A DNA stretch of 64,000 bases from assembly GCF_039539445.1 (NCBI RefSeq), contig NZ_BAABDD010000011.1:62001-126000 (forward strand), read 5' to 3'. The translations under genes were made by a program, and so were the position numbers. Below are positions 34,406-42,454 of the stretch, in pieces; positions within the stretch are counted from its first letter, which is position 1; every line of letters starts with the position of its first letter. Under the pieces are notes generated by a model. It made no database searches and was not told where the DNA came from. It worked only from the letters and a program-made list of their open reading frames with translations. The DNA comes from Salinactinospora qingdaonensis (GTDB lineage Bacteria; Actinomycetota; Actinomycetes; Streptosporangiales; Streptosporangiaceae).

Positions 34406-35125
34406 TCACGCACGCGCGCTCCAGGCGTCGCGGAACTGTGCGAGTTCGTCGCGGAAACGATCCATGGGTGTGCCGTAGGGAGCCACGGCTCCGCCTCGCC
34501 GGTCGGGTACGGACTGGCAGCCATGCACCAGCCGCCCGCCAAGAGCGGCGTGGGCCTTGACGCTCTCGATTCGACGGTTCTCGTTGAACCATCCTCCGTG
34601 GTACACCTCATCGAGCAGTCCCACCGTCCTCTCATCGAGTTCAAACACGACTTGAGCCGCGTCGGCGAAGAACCAGCAGGGACCCACATTGGTGATCCTG
34701 CCGTCCTGCTCGACCTTGTTGAGGGCGGTGAAAGTGGAAACTTCCGCGAGCATCCGCAGGTGGGCTTCGGTTATTCCGTCCAGCCCCAGCGTCGGCGCGT
34801 ACTCGGCACGGAAGAGATAGCTGTAGACGCGCCATGCGGTGGCCAGCACCTCGGCGGGATTCTCGGTGGTTCGGGCGTTGTCGGTGATGTAATCCAGGGT
34901 GATCTGCTCGATTGAGGTTACGGAGGTCTCCTCTACTGGCAGCAACTCAGCGGTGACCTTCTCCCAGTCAATCAACTTCCAGGTACGCGCCTGCTGACGG
35001 AAGAAATACTCCTGGGGTGCGAGGCGGATGATGCGCCCATCCACGGTAATTCCGGGCATCCGGCTCCAACGTGGGTCAAAGGACACCGGAAGCTCAACAG
35101 TAACCAGGGGGTTCGGAGCGCTCAT
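34406..35125 (-). CDS. Unknown 239-aa protein
   Basis: No family I can name. It starts MSAPNPLVTVELPVSFDPRW, contains FFADAAQVVFELDERTVGLLDEVYHGG and a C-terminal PYGTPMDRFRDELAQFRDAW. No signal peptide or membrane segment. Start at 35125 follows AAAGGAAAG; the frame extends to 35311 but the extension lies in the intergenic region. It is divergent from an XRE-TPR regulator gene and cotranscribed with the APH-like kinase, so it may be regulated by that neighbour. Confidence 0.7.
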   Translation of the reverse strand: MSAPNPLVTVELPVSFDPRWSRMPGITVDGRIIRLAPQEYFFRQQARTWKLIDWEKVTAELLPVEETSVTSIEQITLDYITDNARTTENPAEVLATAWRVYSYLFRAEYAPTLGLDGITEAHLRMLAEVSTFTALNKVEQDGRITNVGPCWFFADAAQVVFELDERTVGLLDEVYHGGWFNENRRIESVKAHAALGGRLVHGCQSVPDRRGGAVAPYGTPMDRFRDELAQFRDAWSARA

Positions 35126-35241
35126 ACATCTTTCCTTTCGAGATCCGCACGGTTGAGGGTTGGGTAGGAGCACAGCAAGACAATGGAACGTCACCCTTCT
35201 CACCGTTAGGAATCCCGCGGCGATATACACAGGCGGTATGT

Positions 35242-36739
35242 GTGAGCGGCTCTTCTTTCCCCCCTCGGCTTCCGATACCGAATACGTTCTGGCGACGGGC
35301 TGATGTGGCACAAGCGCTCATCGAGCACGATGCTGGGGAACTGCTACGGCTCGTACGCCAATTCGCTGGAGCGAGTCAGCACGCGATCGGCGCGGCAGTC
35401 GACATGCCCCAGCCCCACGTCAGTGTGATCATGCGAGGGCGCCGCGAGATCTCAGCGCTTCGTACCTGGCAGCGCATTGCCGATGGCTTGGGGATGCCAG
35501 ACGAATCCCGCAGACTCCTTGGCCTCGCGGACTCCGCAATCACACACGTTGGCGGAATAGGGGCGAGCGGCGTGGCTCCCGCCGACTCCGGTGATCTATG
35601 GTCGGCGTCGAGCACACTCCTTGATATCTCCGAGAACACGCTGAAGGACTTGATGAAGCGAAGAGAGGCCCTCAGGACGGGGGGGCGCGTTGATTGTCGG
35701 CGCGGCGCTGACGGAGACGTTCGAGCACTGGCTGCTGCCAAGCCCTGGCCTCGTTCCCCGAGGCAGCAAGGCCATCGGGGAAGAAGAACTCCAGCGAATC
35801 GAGGCGACTAGCGCTGCTCTACGCCACTGGGACGACCGCTGGCGCCTGGGTATCCGACGCAAAGCCGTCCTCGGTCAACTCGCGGAGGTTTCCGAAATCG
35901 CCGAGGAGGTGCGCTCCCCCACCGACCAGGCTCGCCTGTTTCTGGTGATGGGCGAACTGTCGAAAATCAGTGGCGCCATGGCCTATGACGAGGGCGAGCA
36001 CAGCGCAGCACAGAAGTACTACACCTTGTCCCTACGTGCGTTTCACCAAGCCGGTCCGGAGCATCGACTTTACGGGGTGGGCGTCTTGGCCGACCTGGCC
36101 CGCCAGATGCTGGATCTACAACGCCCGCAGGAGGCCCTGGAACTCTCTCGGATCGCATTGGACAGTGCTCAAGCCCACGAGACGCCCCCTTCAGTGCTGT
36201 CCATGCTGCGGACTCGTGAGGGCTGGTGCTACGCGCAGATGGGCCGTGCCAAGTCATATCACCGCAGCGTTTCCCAAGCCGAAGAACTGATCGGTTCCGG
36301 GAACGGTCGAGACGTTCCCGAATGGGCATGCGGCTTCGACCATGCCGAACTGGCCGGGGTCGTGGGGGCACGCTACCGGGACCTGGCTGCCATCGAGAAA
36401 GACCCCTCGATACGGCGAAAGCAAGCTGAGCGCTCCGCCGGCTACATCAGTCGGGCACTGGAGCTGCGCCCCTCCAGTAAAGTACGCAACCGTGCCTTCG
36501 ATCTGATTGGACTAGGCAGGACCTATCTGGTCTTGGGCGAACCCGTGGAGGCTGCCCGGGTTGTGGGAGAAGCGGCATCACTCGAAAGTCGACTCGGATC
36601 AGGCCGCGTACGTCGCCGGCTGGGTGACTGGTATGCCGAAGCTGCCGCCTATAACCGAACCTCTTCTGTGGCGCAACTTCGGGAACAGGTGTCACATACG
36701 TTGCTACGCGAATCATCGAACACGGAGGAGCGCGCCTAA
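35242..36739 (+). pseudogene. XRE-TPR regulator split by a frameshift in a G7 run
   Basis: The first frame (GTG 35242) gives an XRE helix-turn-helix (LVRQFAGASQHAIGAAVDMPQPHVSVIMRGRREI) and the linker TLKDLMKRREALRTGG. The second frame resumes at once with ALIVGAALTETFEHWLLPSP and a long TPR region (GALAYDEGEHS-like repeats, LDLQRPQEALELSRIALD, RNRAFDLIGLGRTYLVLGE) to 36739. The break is at a run of seven G (35679-35685); six G would restore one ~500-residue protein. Real slip, phase variation or sequencing error are all possible. It is divergent from the 34406 gene and followed by a SLOG-type gene with TAATG overlap. Confidence 0.82.
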
Positions 36740-37216
36740 TGCGCATCGGGATCACTGGTCACTCGAACCTTTCTGCGGAGACCGTGCCGATCGTGCGCCG
36801 GGCACTCGACGCCGCACTCACCCCCACGCCACAGGAGAGCTGGTTGGGCTCTCCTGCCTGGCGCGCGGCGCCGATCAACTGTTCGCCGAAGCTGTCCTAG
36901 AGGCGGGGGCCGCCTGGAGGTTGTCCTGCCCTCCGTCGACTACCGCGAGACCAAGGTCAAGCCCGAGAACAAGGACGTCTTCGACGAGCTGCTCATGCGC
37001 TCGGCGCTGGTGCGCTACATGCCGTATCGCACCGCGGGGCGAACCGCCTACGAAGCAGCCAATTCCACCATTCTCGGTAATATCGATCGCCTGTTCGCCG
37101 TATGGGACGGCCACCCCGCCGACGGCAAAGGCGGCACCGGCGACACGGTTGAAACGGCGCACGCCAAAGGTGTCCCGGTGGAAATCATCTGGCCCGAAGG
37201 CGCACGGCGCGAGTGA
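36739..37216 (+). pseudogene. SLOG-domain protein with two one-base frameshifts
   Basis: Start MRIGITGHSNLSAETVPIVRRALDAAL overlaps the regulator stop. Sequence continues in a second frame (HATGELVGLSCLARGADQLF) and a third (LEVVLPSVDYRETKVKPENK to VEIIWPEGARRE). The three parts join if one C is added to the run at 36821-36825 and one G to the run in GAGGCGGGGGCC near 36901. The rebuilt protein of ~158 residues is a SLOG/LOG-like nucleotide-binding Rossmann protein. Such genes often follow XRE-TPR regulators. Both shifts are in homopolymers, like the one in the gene before. Confidence 0.8.
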
Positions 37217-37296
37217 CCTTCCCTCCTCTGCCGCTGCTTCCGACAAAAACAGGGACCTCTCACCGCTGTCGTTTCCTTTCGCCGGGAAGGACGAAC

Positions 37297-37611
37297 CAAA
37301 GGTTTCATGATCGAAGGGCTGGCCCATGGCGGGTGTCTCGCCGCAAAGCGGTGAAGCGGATATGCGCACGCAGATTCCTGAAGATGTTCTTGATCTGGTC
37401 CAGCGTTGGCTGGGGCTGCGGCTGGAGCGGGACACAACGGCCTACGGGAACACCGGAACGACAGCGGGGTTCCGTACCCAGGCCAGCGCAGAAAGGAAAA
37501 GCGACCAACGAGTGGCCGCCCCACACGGCGGCGAGGGTGTCGACGACGGCAGATGGATTCTGCCGGGTGGCGCACTCGAACTCTCGGAAACGCCCGAACG
37601 GAATCCAAGAC
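37297..37611 (+). pseudogene. Chimeric debris: kinase start, reversed ATPase piece, Nudix piece
   Basis: Three joined scraps: 37299-37476 is the kinase gene start; 37484-37550 read on the minus strand gives TLAAVWGGHSLVAFPFCAGLG, the end of an anti-sigma-like ATPase (compare 24179-24250); 37545-37605 on the plus strand gives DGRWILPGGALELSETPE, the Nudix box of a NUDIX gene (compare 26797-26857). None can give a working protein. Confidence 0.75.
37299..37476 (+). repeat. 178-bp duplication, copy B
   Basis: Near-identical to 31463-31640. Here it carries only the first ~45 codons of the kinase gene, after which unrelated debris follows at once. Confidence 0.9.
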
Positions 37612-38382
37612 TCACCCCACGGCGCGGTAGTGGTAACGGCAGACCTCGCTGAACCCCACCCGCTCGTACAGTCGCAAGGCCGGGGAGTTGTCGCGCTCTA
37701 CCTGCAAATACATACGGTTGGCTCGGTGGCCGGCGGCCCAGTCGGCAAGCGCGGCGAGTACGCTGCGGGCCGCGCCCTTCCCACGCGCGTCGGGAAGCGA
37801 AGCCATACCGAACACTCCCGCCCAACCGGTGTCGACGACCGCGCGGCCCACCGTCACCACATCGCCTCCGATCACCGCGCGGGCGTAGGCGGAGGGCCGC
37901 TGCACACGAGTGAGCATGTCCCACTCGCCGCGGGCGTCGCCGCTATGCCCCTGCACCGCGTGCCAGACCTCGAACCACGCCCGGCTCGGCTGGCCGTCGA
38001 GTCGAACCCGCGGCGCCCCTGTCGGCGCCTGTTCCAGGACATGCACGGTCGAGGCCGTCTGCAACGACAAGCTGCCCTGACGGCGGTAGCCGCGCTGCGC
38101 CAAAACAGTGTCGAGCGCTTCCGGGCACGCCGGCGGGGTGATCTGGAACCGTGCGGCTGCGCCGTGAGCAGCGTAGAACTTCTCCGCTGCGACGACCCGT
38201 CGCACCAACGCATCCTGCTCGACCTCGCCGTGAGGGAGCACTGTCCCTATCCACCAGGAGCAGCGGGGAGCATGGCGCAGCCACCACCCGTCCATATCCG
38301 CCACGTACTCCGCCGGCAGCGCCCGGGCCGCCCGCTCCTGCACGCCCCGCACCATTTCCGAACTGCTCATCGCAGACGGCAT
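37612..38382 (-). CDS. GNAT-family N-acetyltransferase
   Basis: 256 residues. Acetyl-CoA binding motif in the C-terminal third (VFGMASLPDARGKGAARSVL), followed by YLQVERDNSPALRLYERVGF, the typical end of GNAT domains. The N-terminal half is a divergent GNAT-like module. AGGAAGAG lies 10 bases before the ATG at 38382; M5 is an alternative. Substrate unknown. The 3' end abuts the debris region. Confidence 0.85.
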   Translation of the reverse strand: MPSAMSSSEMVRGVQERAARALPAEYVADMDGWWLRHAPRCSWWIGTVLPHGEVEQDALVRRVVAAEKFYAAHGAAARFQITPPACPEALDTVLAQRGYRRQGSLSLQTASTVHVLEQAPTGAPRVRLDGQPSRAWFEVWHAVQGHSGDARGEWDMLTRVQRPSAYARAVIGGDVVTVGRAVVDTGWAGVFGMASLPDARGKGAARSVLAALADWAAGHRANRMYLQVERDNSPALRLYERVGFSEVCRYHYRAVG

Positions 38383-38615
38383 CGAGGGACGCTCTTCCTG
38401 CTGTGCCCTGGTCTATGCCCTGCCCCCATGACATCGCCGCTCCGCGGGCGCCGTCCACCCCACAAGCCAGGGCGTAACCGCGGGCGTCCACCCAGGCATA
38501 AGATACCGGTGTATATCCGTGCCCGAAGGGGTCTCGGCGTACAGCCGTGACGGTTCCTCGCTCTCGGCGGAGAAGCGCCCGCGAAGGTCAGGGGAGTCGG
38601 TTTCTCCTCTAGGGG

Positions 38616-38773
38616 CTAGGTTGTTGTTTTTTGCATGGCTGGAGTGTGGGCCGTGGGGAGTGTTCTCCGTTCGCTCGTGCCTCGATCGCTGCGCGATCTC
38701 GGCAGCCTGCGGGGCGCTACCCGCGTGCGCCCACCGACCGCTCTCGTCGCCCTTTTCAAAAACAACAACCTAG
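38616..38773 (-). repeat. CTAG-flanked MITE-like element, full copy 3
   Basis: Reads CTAG-GTTGTTGTTTTTTGCA at the left and TTTTCAAAAACAACAAC-CTAG at the right, with longer symmetry GGGCTAG/CTAGCCC outside. Reverse orientation relative to copies 1 and 2. The right CTAG contains, on the minus strand, the stop codon TAG of the gene at 38770-39168. Best example of the terminal inverted repeat GTTGTTGTTTTT. Confidence 0.82.
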
Positions 38774-39168
38774 CCCGCGAAGCGGGTGAAGCCCGCCAGG
38801 CGCGGGTGAATCGTGATCGGGACATCGCCGCTGGAGCTACGCAGGGTGTCCACTATGACTTGGTCGGGTTCCCCGTAGACGTCGAGCCGTTCCACCGAGC
38901 AGTGCTCCATGATGTCGCTGATGTAAGAACCCGACATCCGCCAGTGGGCGCGGATGGCGTCGGAGTCTTCGTAGAGCTGGAAGCTGTGGGCGAGCATACG
39001 ATCCTCGTCAGCGAAGATCTCCACCATGAGCTGGGGAGCCTGTTCCTCGGTGAAGGCCACCGCGTGCTCGGCAGCCCGGCGGAAGCTTTCCCAGTGGCCT
39101 TCCGCCACACGCATCGTGTTGTGAAACAGAATCGGAGCGCTACGTTCGGTCGGCATAGGTCGATACAT
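38770..39168 (-). CDS. Antibiotic-biosynthesis-monooxygenase-like (ABM) protein
   Basis: 132 residues, dimeric alpha-beta barrel expected: ILFHNTMRVAEGHWESFRRAAEHAVAF, PQLMVEIFADEDRMLAHSFQLYEDSDAIRAHWRMS. Resembles ABM/quinol-monooxygenase-type small proteins; catalytic role cannot be read. The start could be 39168 or M5 at 39156. The stop codon TAG (38772-38770) is part of the repeat element copy 3. Confidence 0.7.
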   Translation of the reverse strand: MYRPMPTERSAPILFHNTMRVAEGHWESFRRAAEHAVAFTEEQAPQLMVEIFADEDRMLAHSFQLYEDSDAIRAHWRMSGSYISDIMEHCSVERLDVYGEPDQVIVDTLRSSSGDVPITIHPRLAGFTRFAG

Positions 39169-39525
39169 TTCCCGCGAAGCGGCAAGCCAAGCCTGGCTTG
39201 CCGTGTCGATCGGGTAGAAGGCTCCGGCTCCCGGAGAAGGTCATCGTCATACCCCTCCCCCAACAGCCTGTCCGATTCGCACGGAGCAACGACAGAACCG
39301 TTCTCCTTCTCGGGCCATGGGGGTGTGTGGAGATCCCACCGGCGAAAAGCAGCAACGAACCAATACGGACCTCCGCAAACACGGCCACGCCCTGTGTACC
39401 CTGGCTCCTCGCGCGCCCGGCCGCGGGTAGTCGTGGACACAACGAGGTTGACGGAACCTGCCGCATACTGGAGCCTCACCACGGAGAGCAGCCACCGACT
39501 GCTAGTTGTTTGGGAGAACACGTTG
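39169..39525. promoter_or_regulatory. Intergenic region with conserved leader of paralogue 2
   Basis: No gene. The right end (about 39448-39525) is conserved with the DNA upstream of 27301: TTGACGGAA, then GAGAGCAGCCACCGACTGCT and GTTTGGGAGAACA before the ATG. TTGACG could be a -35 element shared by the two paralogues. The left half shows nothing I can name. Confidence 0.5.
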
Positions 39526-39903
39526 ATGCGGCTGACGTTCCTCGGCAAGGAGTCCACAGCCAACGAGTCGCCGACCCTCTACGCCACCGACCAGGACTCC
39601 TACGTCGTGCAAGGCTGGATCGTCACCGACCTGGCGGTTCTCTCCCACCTGGAACTGGCCGACGACGAAACGGTCGTCGAAGTACCCGACCGGCTCCTCT
39701 CCTACCTCAACAACGACGGTTTGGAAGGTGCCGTGACCCGCCCCGTTCCTCCCATCGTCCACGTGCGAGACAACGGGAACTACATCCTCCAAGGAGTCCG
39801 GGTCACCGACGCGGAGACGCTGTCCCAGATGGACATCCCCAACCACGAGACCTGCGTGAACATCCCCCGCACCGAGATGGAGAACCTCCTCGGCGAAGGG
39901 TGA
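39526..39903 (+). CDS. Unknown 125-aa protein with two internal repeats (paralogue 2)
   Basis: Same length as paralogue 1 and about 80% identical by eye (MRLTFLGKES, TLYATDQDSYVVQGWIVTDL, DIPNHETCVNIPR). The same internal duplication is seen: DSYVVQGWIVTDLAVLSHLEL against GNYILQGVRVTDAETLSQMDI. Unlike paralogue 1 it has no DUF6879 or XRE gene after it; the next gene is a decayed TPR regulator on the other strand. Its codons are more GC-rich than those of paralogue 1, so the two have been apart for some time or one came from outside. Confidence 0.72.
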   Translation: MRLTFLGKESTANESPTLYATDQDSYVVQGWIVTDLAVLSHLELADDETVVEVPDRLLSYLNNDGLEGAVTRPVPPIVHVRDNGNYILQGVRVTDAETLSQMDIPNHETCVNIPRTEMENLLGEG

Positions 39904-39995
39904 GCCGCGCTGGCCGGTAGCGGCGCCCCCTCCCCTACGAACCTCTTGATCGCCGCCGGAGTCGCCTGGCGGCGATATTCGAGGCCGAAAACAGC

Positions 39996-41118
39996 CTAAT
40001 GGCGATTCTCGCGAGGATCGTTGACCCGCTCCCGCAGGGTGGTGGCTCGCGTGTCGGGGAAGTCGTCCAGCAGGGTACTCGCCTCTTCCCAGTGCCGGCG
40101 GGCCTCCGCCGGCCGTTCGGCTTCGGTGAGGGCAGTGGCCAGGTTGTCGAGTGCGACCGCGAACTGCCACCGGTCGCTCAACTCCCGGTGTTGCCTGGCG
40201 GCCTGGAGGTGGAACTTGACGCCTTCTTGTGATTGGCCCAGTTCCCGGTAGGTCTCGCCGGTGCAGTCGAGGGCCATCGCCTCGCGGCTGTGGTCGCCGA
40301 TCCTGCGTTGTATCGCCGCGGCTCGTTGCAGCGGCTCCAAGGCTTCGGCGGGGCGTCCCCAGCCGAAGCACCCGCGCCCGCTCCACGGACCAGTAGGCGA
40401 GCCAGACCGAGTTCTGCTCGCTGTCGGCGATGTCGAGCGCGGCCTCGACCGAGCGCAGCGCCTCCGAGGCCCGACCGAGCTCACGCTGGGCCATGCTCAA
40501 AAACAGCAGCGAATTCCCTTCTTGCACCCGGTCGCCGAGTTCGCGCTGGATAGCGAGAGCCTGCTCGAGCGGGCTCCCCGCTTCGCGGGGGTGGCCGGGC
40601 TCGCACAACGCCTCGCCGATATTGCTCAGCATCAGCGCTTCCCAGCGCGGCTTGTCGAGGTCGCGGAAGATCGCGAGGCTCTGCCGGAAGTGGGAAACGG
40701 AATCGTCGAGACGGCGCCACCACAACCCCAACAGACCAAGGGCGTTGGTCGACACGGCCTCCCCGAACCGGTTGCCGATCTCGCGGCGGATCTCCAGCGC
40801 GACCAGGTGGTGCTCCTGCACCTCGGTCAACCGGCGCGCCTGGAAGTACGCCTTGCCGAGGCTTTCCAACATCTCCGACTCGCCGTAGCGGTTCCCCGCG
40901 GCACGAGCCGCCGCCAGCCCGACCTCTCCCGTGGCGAGCCAGTCCTCGAACACGTTCTGGTGCATGAAGACGCTGCGGAGCACAGCCGCGAGTTGCCAGG
41001 CCGTCTCGTGCAGGCCGTTCTCGCCCGCGGCCCTCGTGGCCGCGACCAGGTTGTCGCGTTCCACCTCGATACGGCTCACGGTCGGTTCACTCTCCAGGGT
41101 TGATCGCGGAATACACAC
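39996..41118 (-). pseudogene. TPR part of an AfsR/NB-ARC-type regulator, truncated and frameshifted
   Basis: From 41118 the frame reads SRIEVERDNLVAATRAAGENGLHETAWQLAAVLR and then TPR units (LESLGKAYFQARRLTEVQEHHLVAL, LSNIGEALCEPGHPREAGSPLEQALAI) to VERARVLRLG near 40370. It continues in another frame as GRPAEALEPLQRAAAIQRRIGDHS to DNLATALTEAERPAEARRHW and stops at 39996. One surplus base in GGGGACGCCCC explains the shift. The DNA-binding and NB-ARC parts expected upstream are absent. Confidence 0.75.
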
Positions 41119-41395
41119 GGGCGAGGTTCTTCTTGCTGCATGAGCCTCGAATGGGGTTCATCGCCTCGCTGAGGGGCCCGGAATCCGAGACGGCGGCGTT
41201 ACGGAACGGCACGAGCTGCTTGGCGTCGCGGTCAAGGGGTTGGCCAGTCTCTTCTCCAGGTAGCTCGTCCTGGGAATGGTGGTAGGGGTGGGTGCCGTCC
41301 CGCAGGTACACGGGGACGAACATCCGGATGAATTGGAGCCACGCAGGTGAATCATAGGCGTGGTTGGCCGGCCACGCGGGGGCGCTGAGTTGGGG
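41119..41395. other. Short stretch upstream of the decayed TPR gene
   Basis: On the minus strand, 41323-41087 reads MFVPVYLRDGTHPYHHSQDE and onward. It is protein-like but I cannot assign it; it may be a remnant. Nothing else seen. Confidence 0.3.
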
Positions 41396-42367
41396 TCAGT
41401 TCGGCGGTACGACGGTGATGACGACGTTGCCGACCTTCTGCCCGGTCTCGACGTAGCGGTAGGCGTCGAGGATCTGATCCAGCGGATACCGCCGGTCGAT
41501 GACCGGCTTGAACGCTCCGGACTCCATCAGGTCCCGAAAGTGCCGCACCATCTCCTGGTCGTGCTTGGGCACGGGAAACTTCACCTTCCTGCCGCGGAAC
41601 AGGGGCGTGACGAGCGGCAGAATCAGGTTCTGCCCCCAGGGGCCCAGGTCTGAGGACAGATACGCGCCGCCGGGCTTCAGCAGCCGCTTGCAGCGGCCGA
41701 ACGTGCTCTTGCCGACCGCGTCGAACACCGCGTCGTAGCGCTGCTCGTCCTTGGTGAAGTCCTGGGCCGTGTAGTCGACGACCCGGTCCGCGCCCAGGCT
41801 CTTCACGAGTTCCAGGTTCGCCGTGTCGCACACCGCGGTCACGGTGAGCCCGCGATGCTTCAAAAGCTGCACCGTCGCCGAGCCGATGGCTCCGGTCGCG
41901 CCGTAGACGAGGACGTCTTGCCCGGCCCGCACGCCCGCCACGGTGAGGAACGCCAGCGCGTAGTGCGAGCCTTCGGTGCCGGGAGCGGCCTCCTCGAAGG
42001 TCACGTCCTTCGGCATGGTCGCGATGGAGGCGCCCTGCGGAACCGACAGGTACTCGGCCTGGGCTCCGAACGCGCCCTCGTTGTAGCCGAACACCCGGTC
42101 GCCGACGGTAAAGGACGTGACCCCGCTGCCGACGGCTTCCACCACTCCCGCGTACTCGGTCCCGAGCACGCTACGCCGCGGCCGGGTCAGACCGGTGAAC
42201 GCGCGCACGATGAAGGGCCGGGCCGCCCGGTAGGCACAGTCCGTCCGATTGACCGTCGTCGCATGCACCCGCACAAGAACGTCATGATCCCCGATCGAGG
42301 GCTTGTCCACCTCGGCGACCCGGACTACCTCCGGCGCCCCGTACCGACTGTGCATCGCTGCCTTCAT
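41396..42367 (-). CDS. Zinc-independent MDR-family NAD(P)H:quinone/alkenal oxidoreductase
   Basis: 323 residues. MDR fold: SVLGTEYAGVVEAVGSGVTSFTVGDRVFGY, cofactor motif DVLVYGATGAIGSATVQLLKHRG, and the C-terminal GAFKPVIDRRYPLDQILDAYRYVETGQKVGNVVITV. The structural zinc cysteines are missing, as in quinone oxidoreductases. Start placed at 42367 (MKAAMHSRYG, the family start), although no good ribosome site is seen; a GTG at 42433 is the alternative. 88 bases downstream of the methylase on the same strand. Confidence 0.88.
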   Translation of the reverse strand: MKAAMHSRYGAPEVVRVAEVDKPSIGDHDVLVRVHATTVNRTDCAYRAARPFIVRAFTGLTRPRRSVLGTEYAGVVEAVGSGVTSFTVGDRVFGYNEGAFGAQAEYLSVPQGASIATMPKDVTFEEAAPGTEGSHYALAFLTVAGVRAGQDVLVYGATGAIGSATVQLLKHRGLTVTAVCDTANLELVKSLGADRVVDYTAQDFTKDEQRYDAVFDAVGKSTFGRCKRLLKPGGAYLSSDLGPWGQNLILPLVTPLFRGRKVKFPVPKHDQEMVRHFRDLMESGAFKPVIDRRYPLDQILDAYRYVETGQKVGNVVITVVPPN

Positions 42368-42454
42368 GGACGCAAAGCTTAGCGGGGGCGCGGCTTGCGC
42401 CACACCCTGCTTGTCTCGAACAGCACCCGACACCCTTCTGAGGCAGGTTCTACG

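Noticed and set aside
36821..36910. Programmed frameshifting in the SLOG gene
   Set aside because: Two separate shifts in short C5 and G5 runs without slippery heptamers or a downstream structure; decay or sequencing error is simpler.
41087..41323. 78-codon minus-strand frame upstream of the TPR remnant
   Set aside because: It looks somewhat protein-like, but there is no recognised family or start signal; listed only as unassigned sequence.
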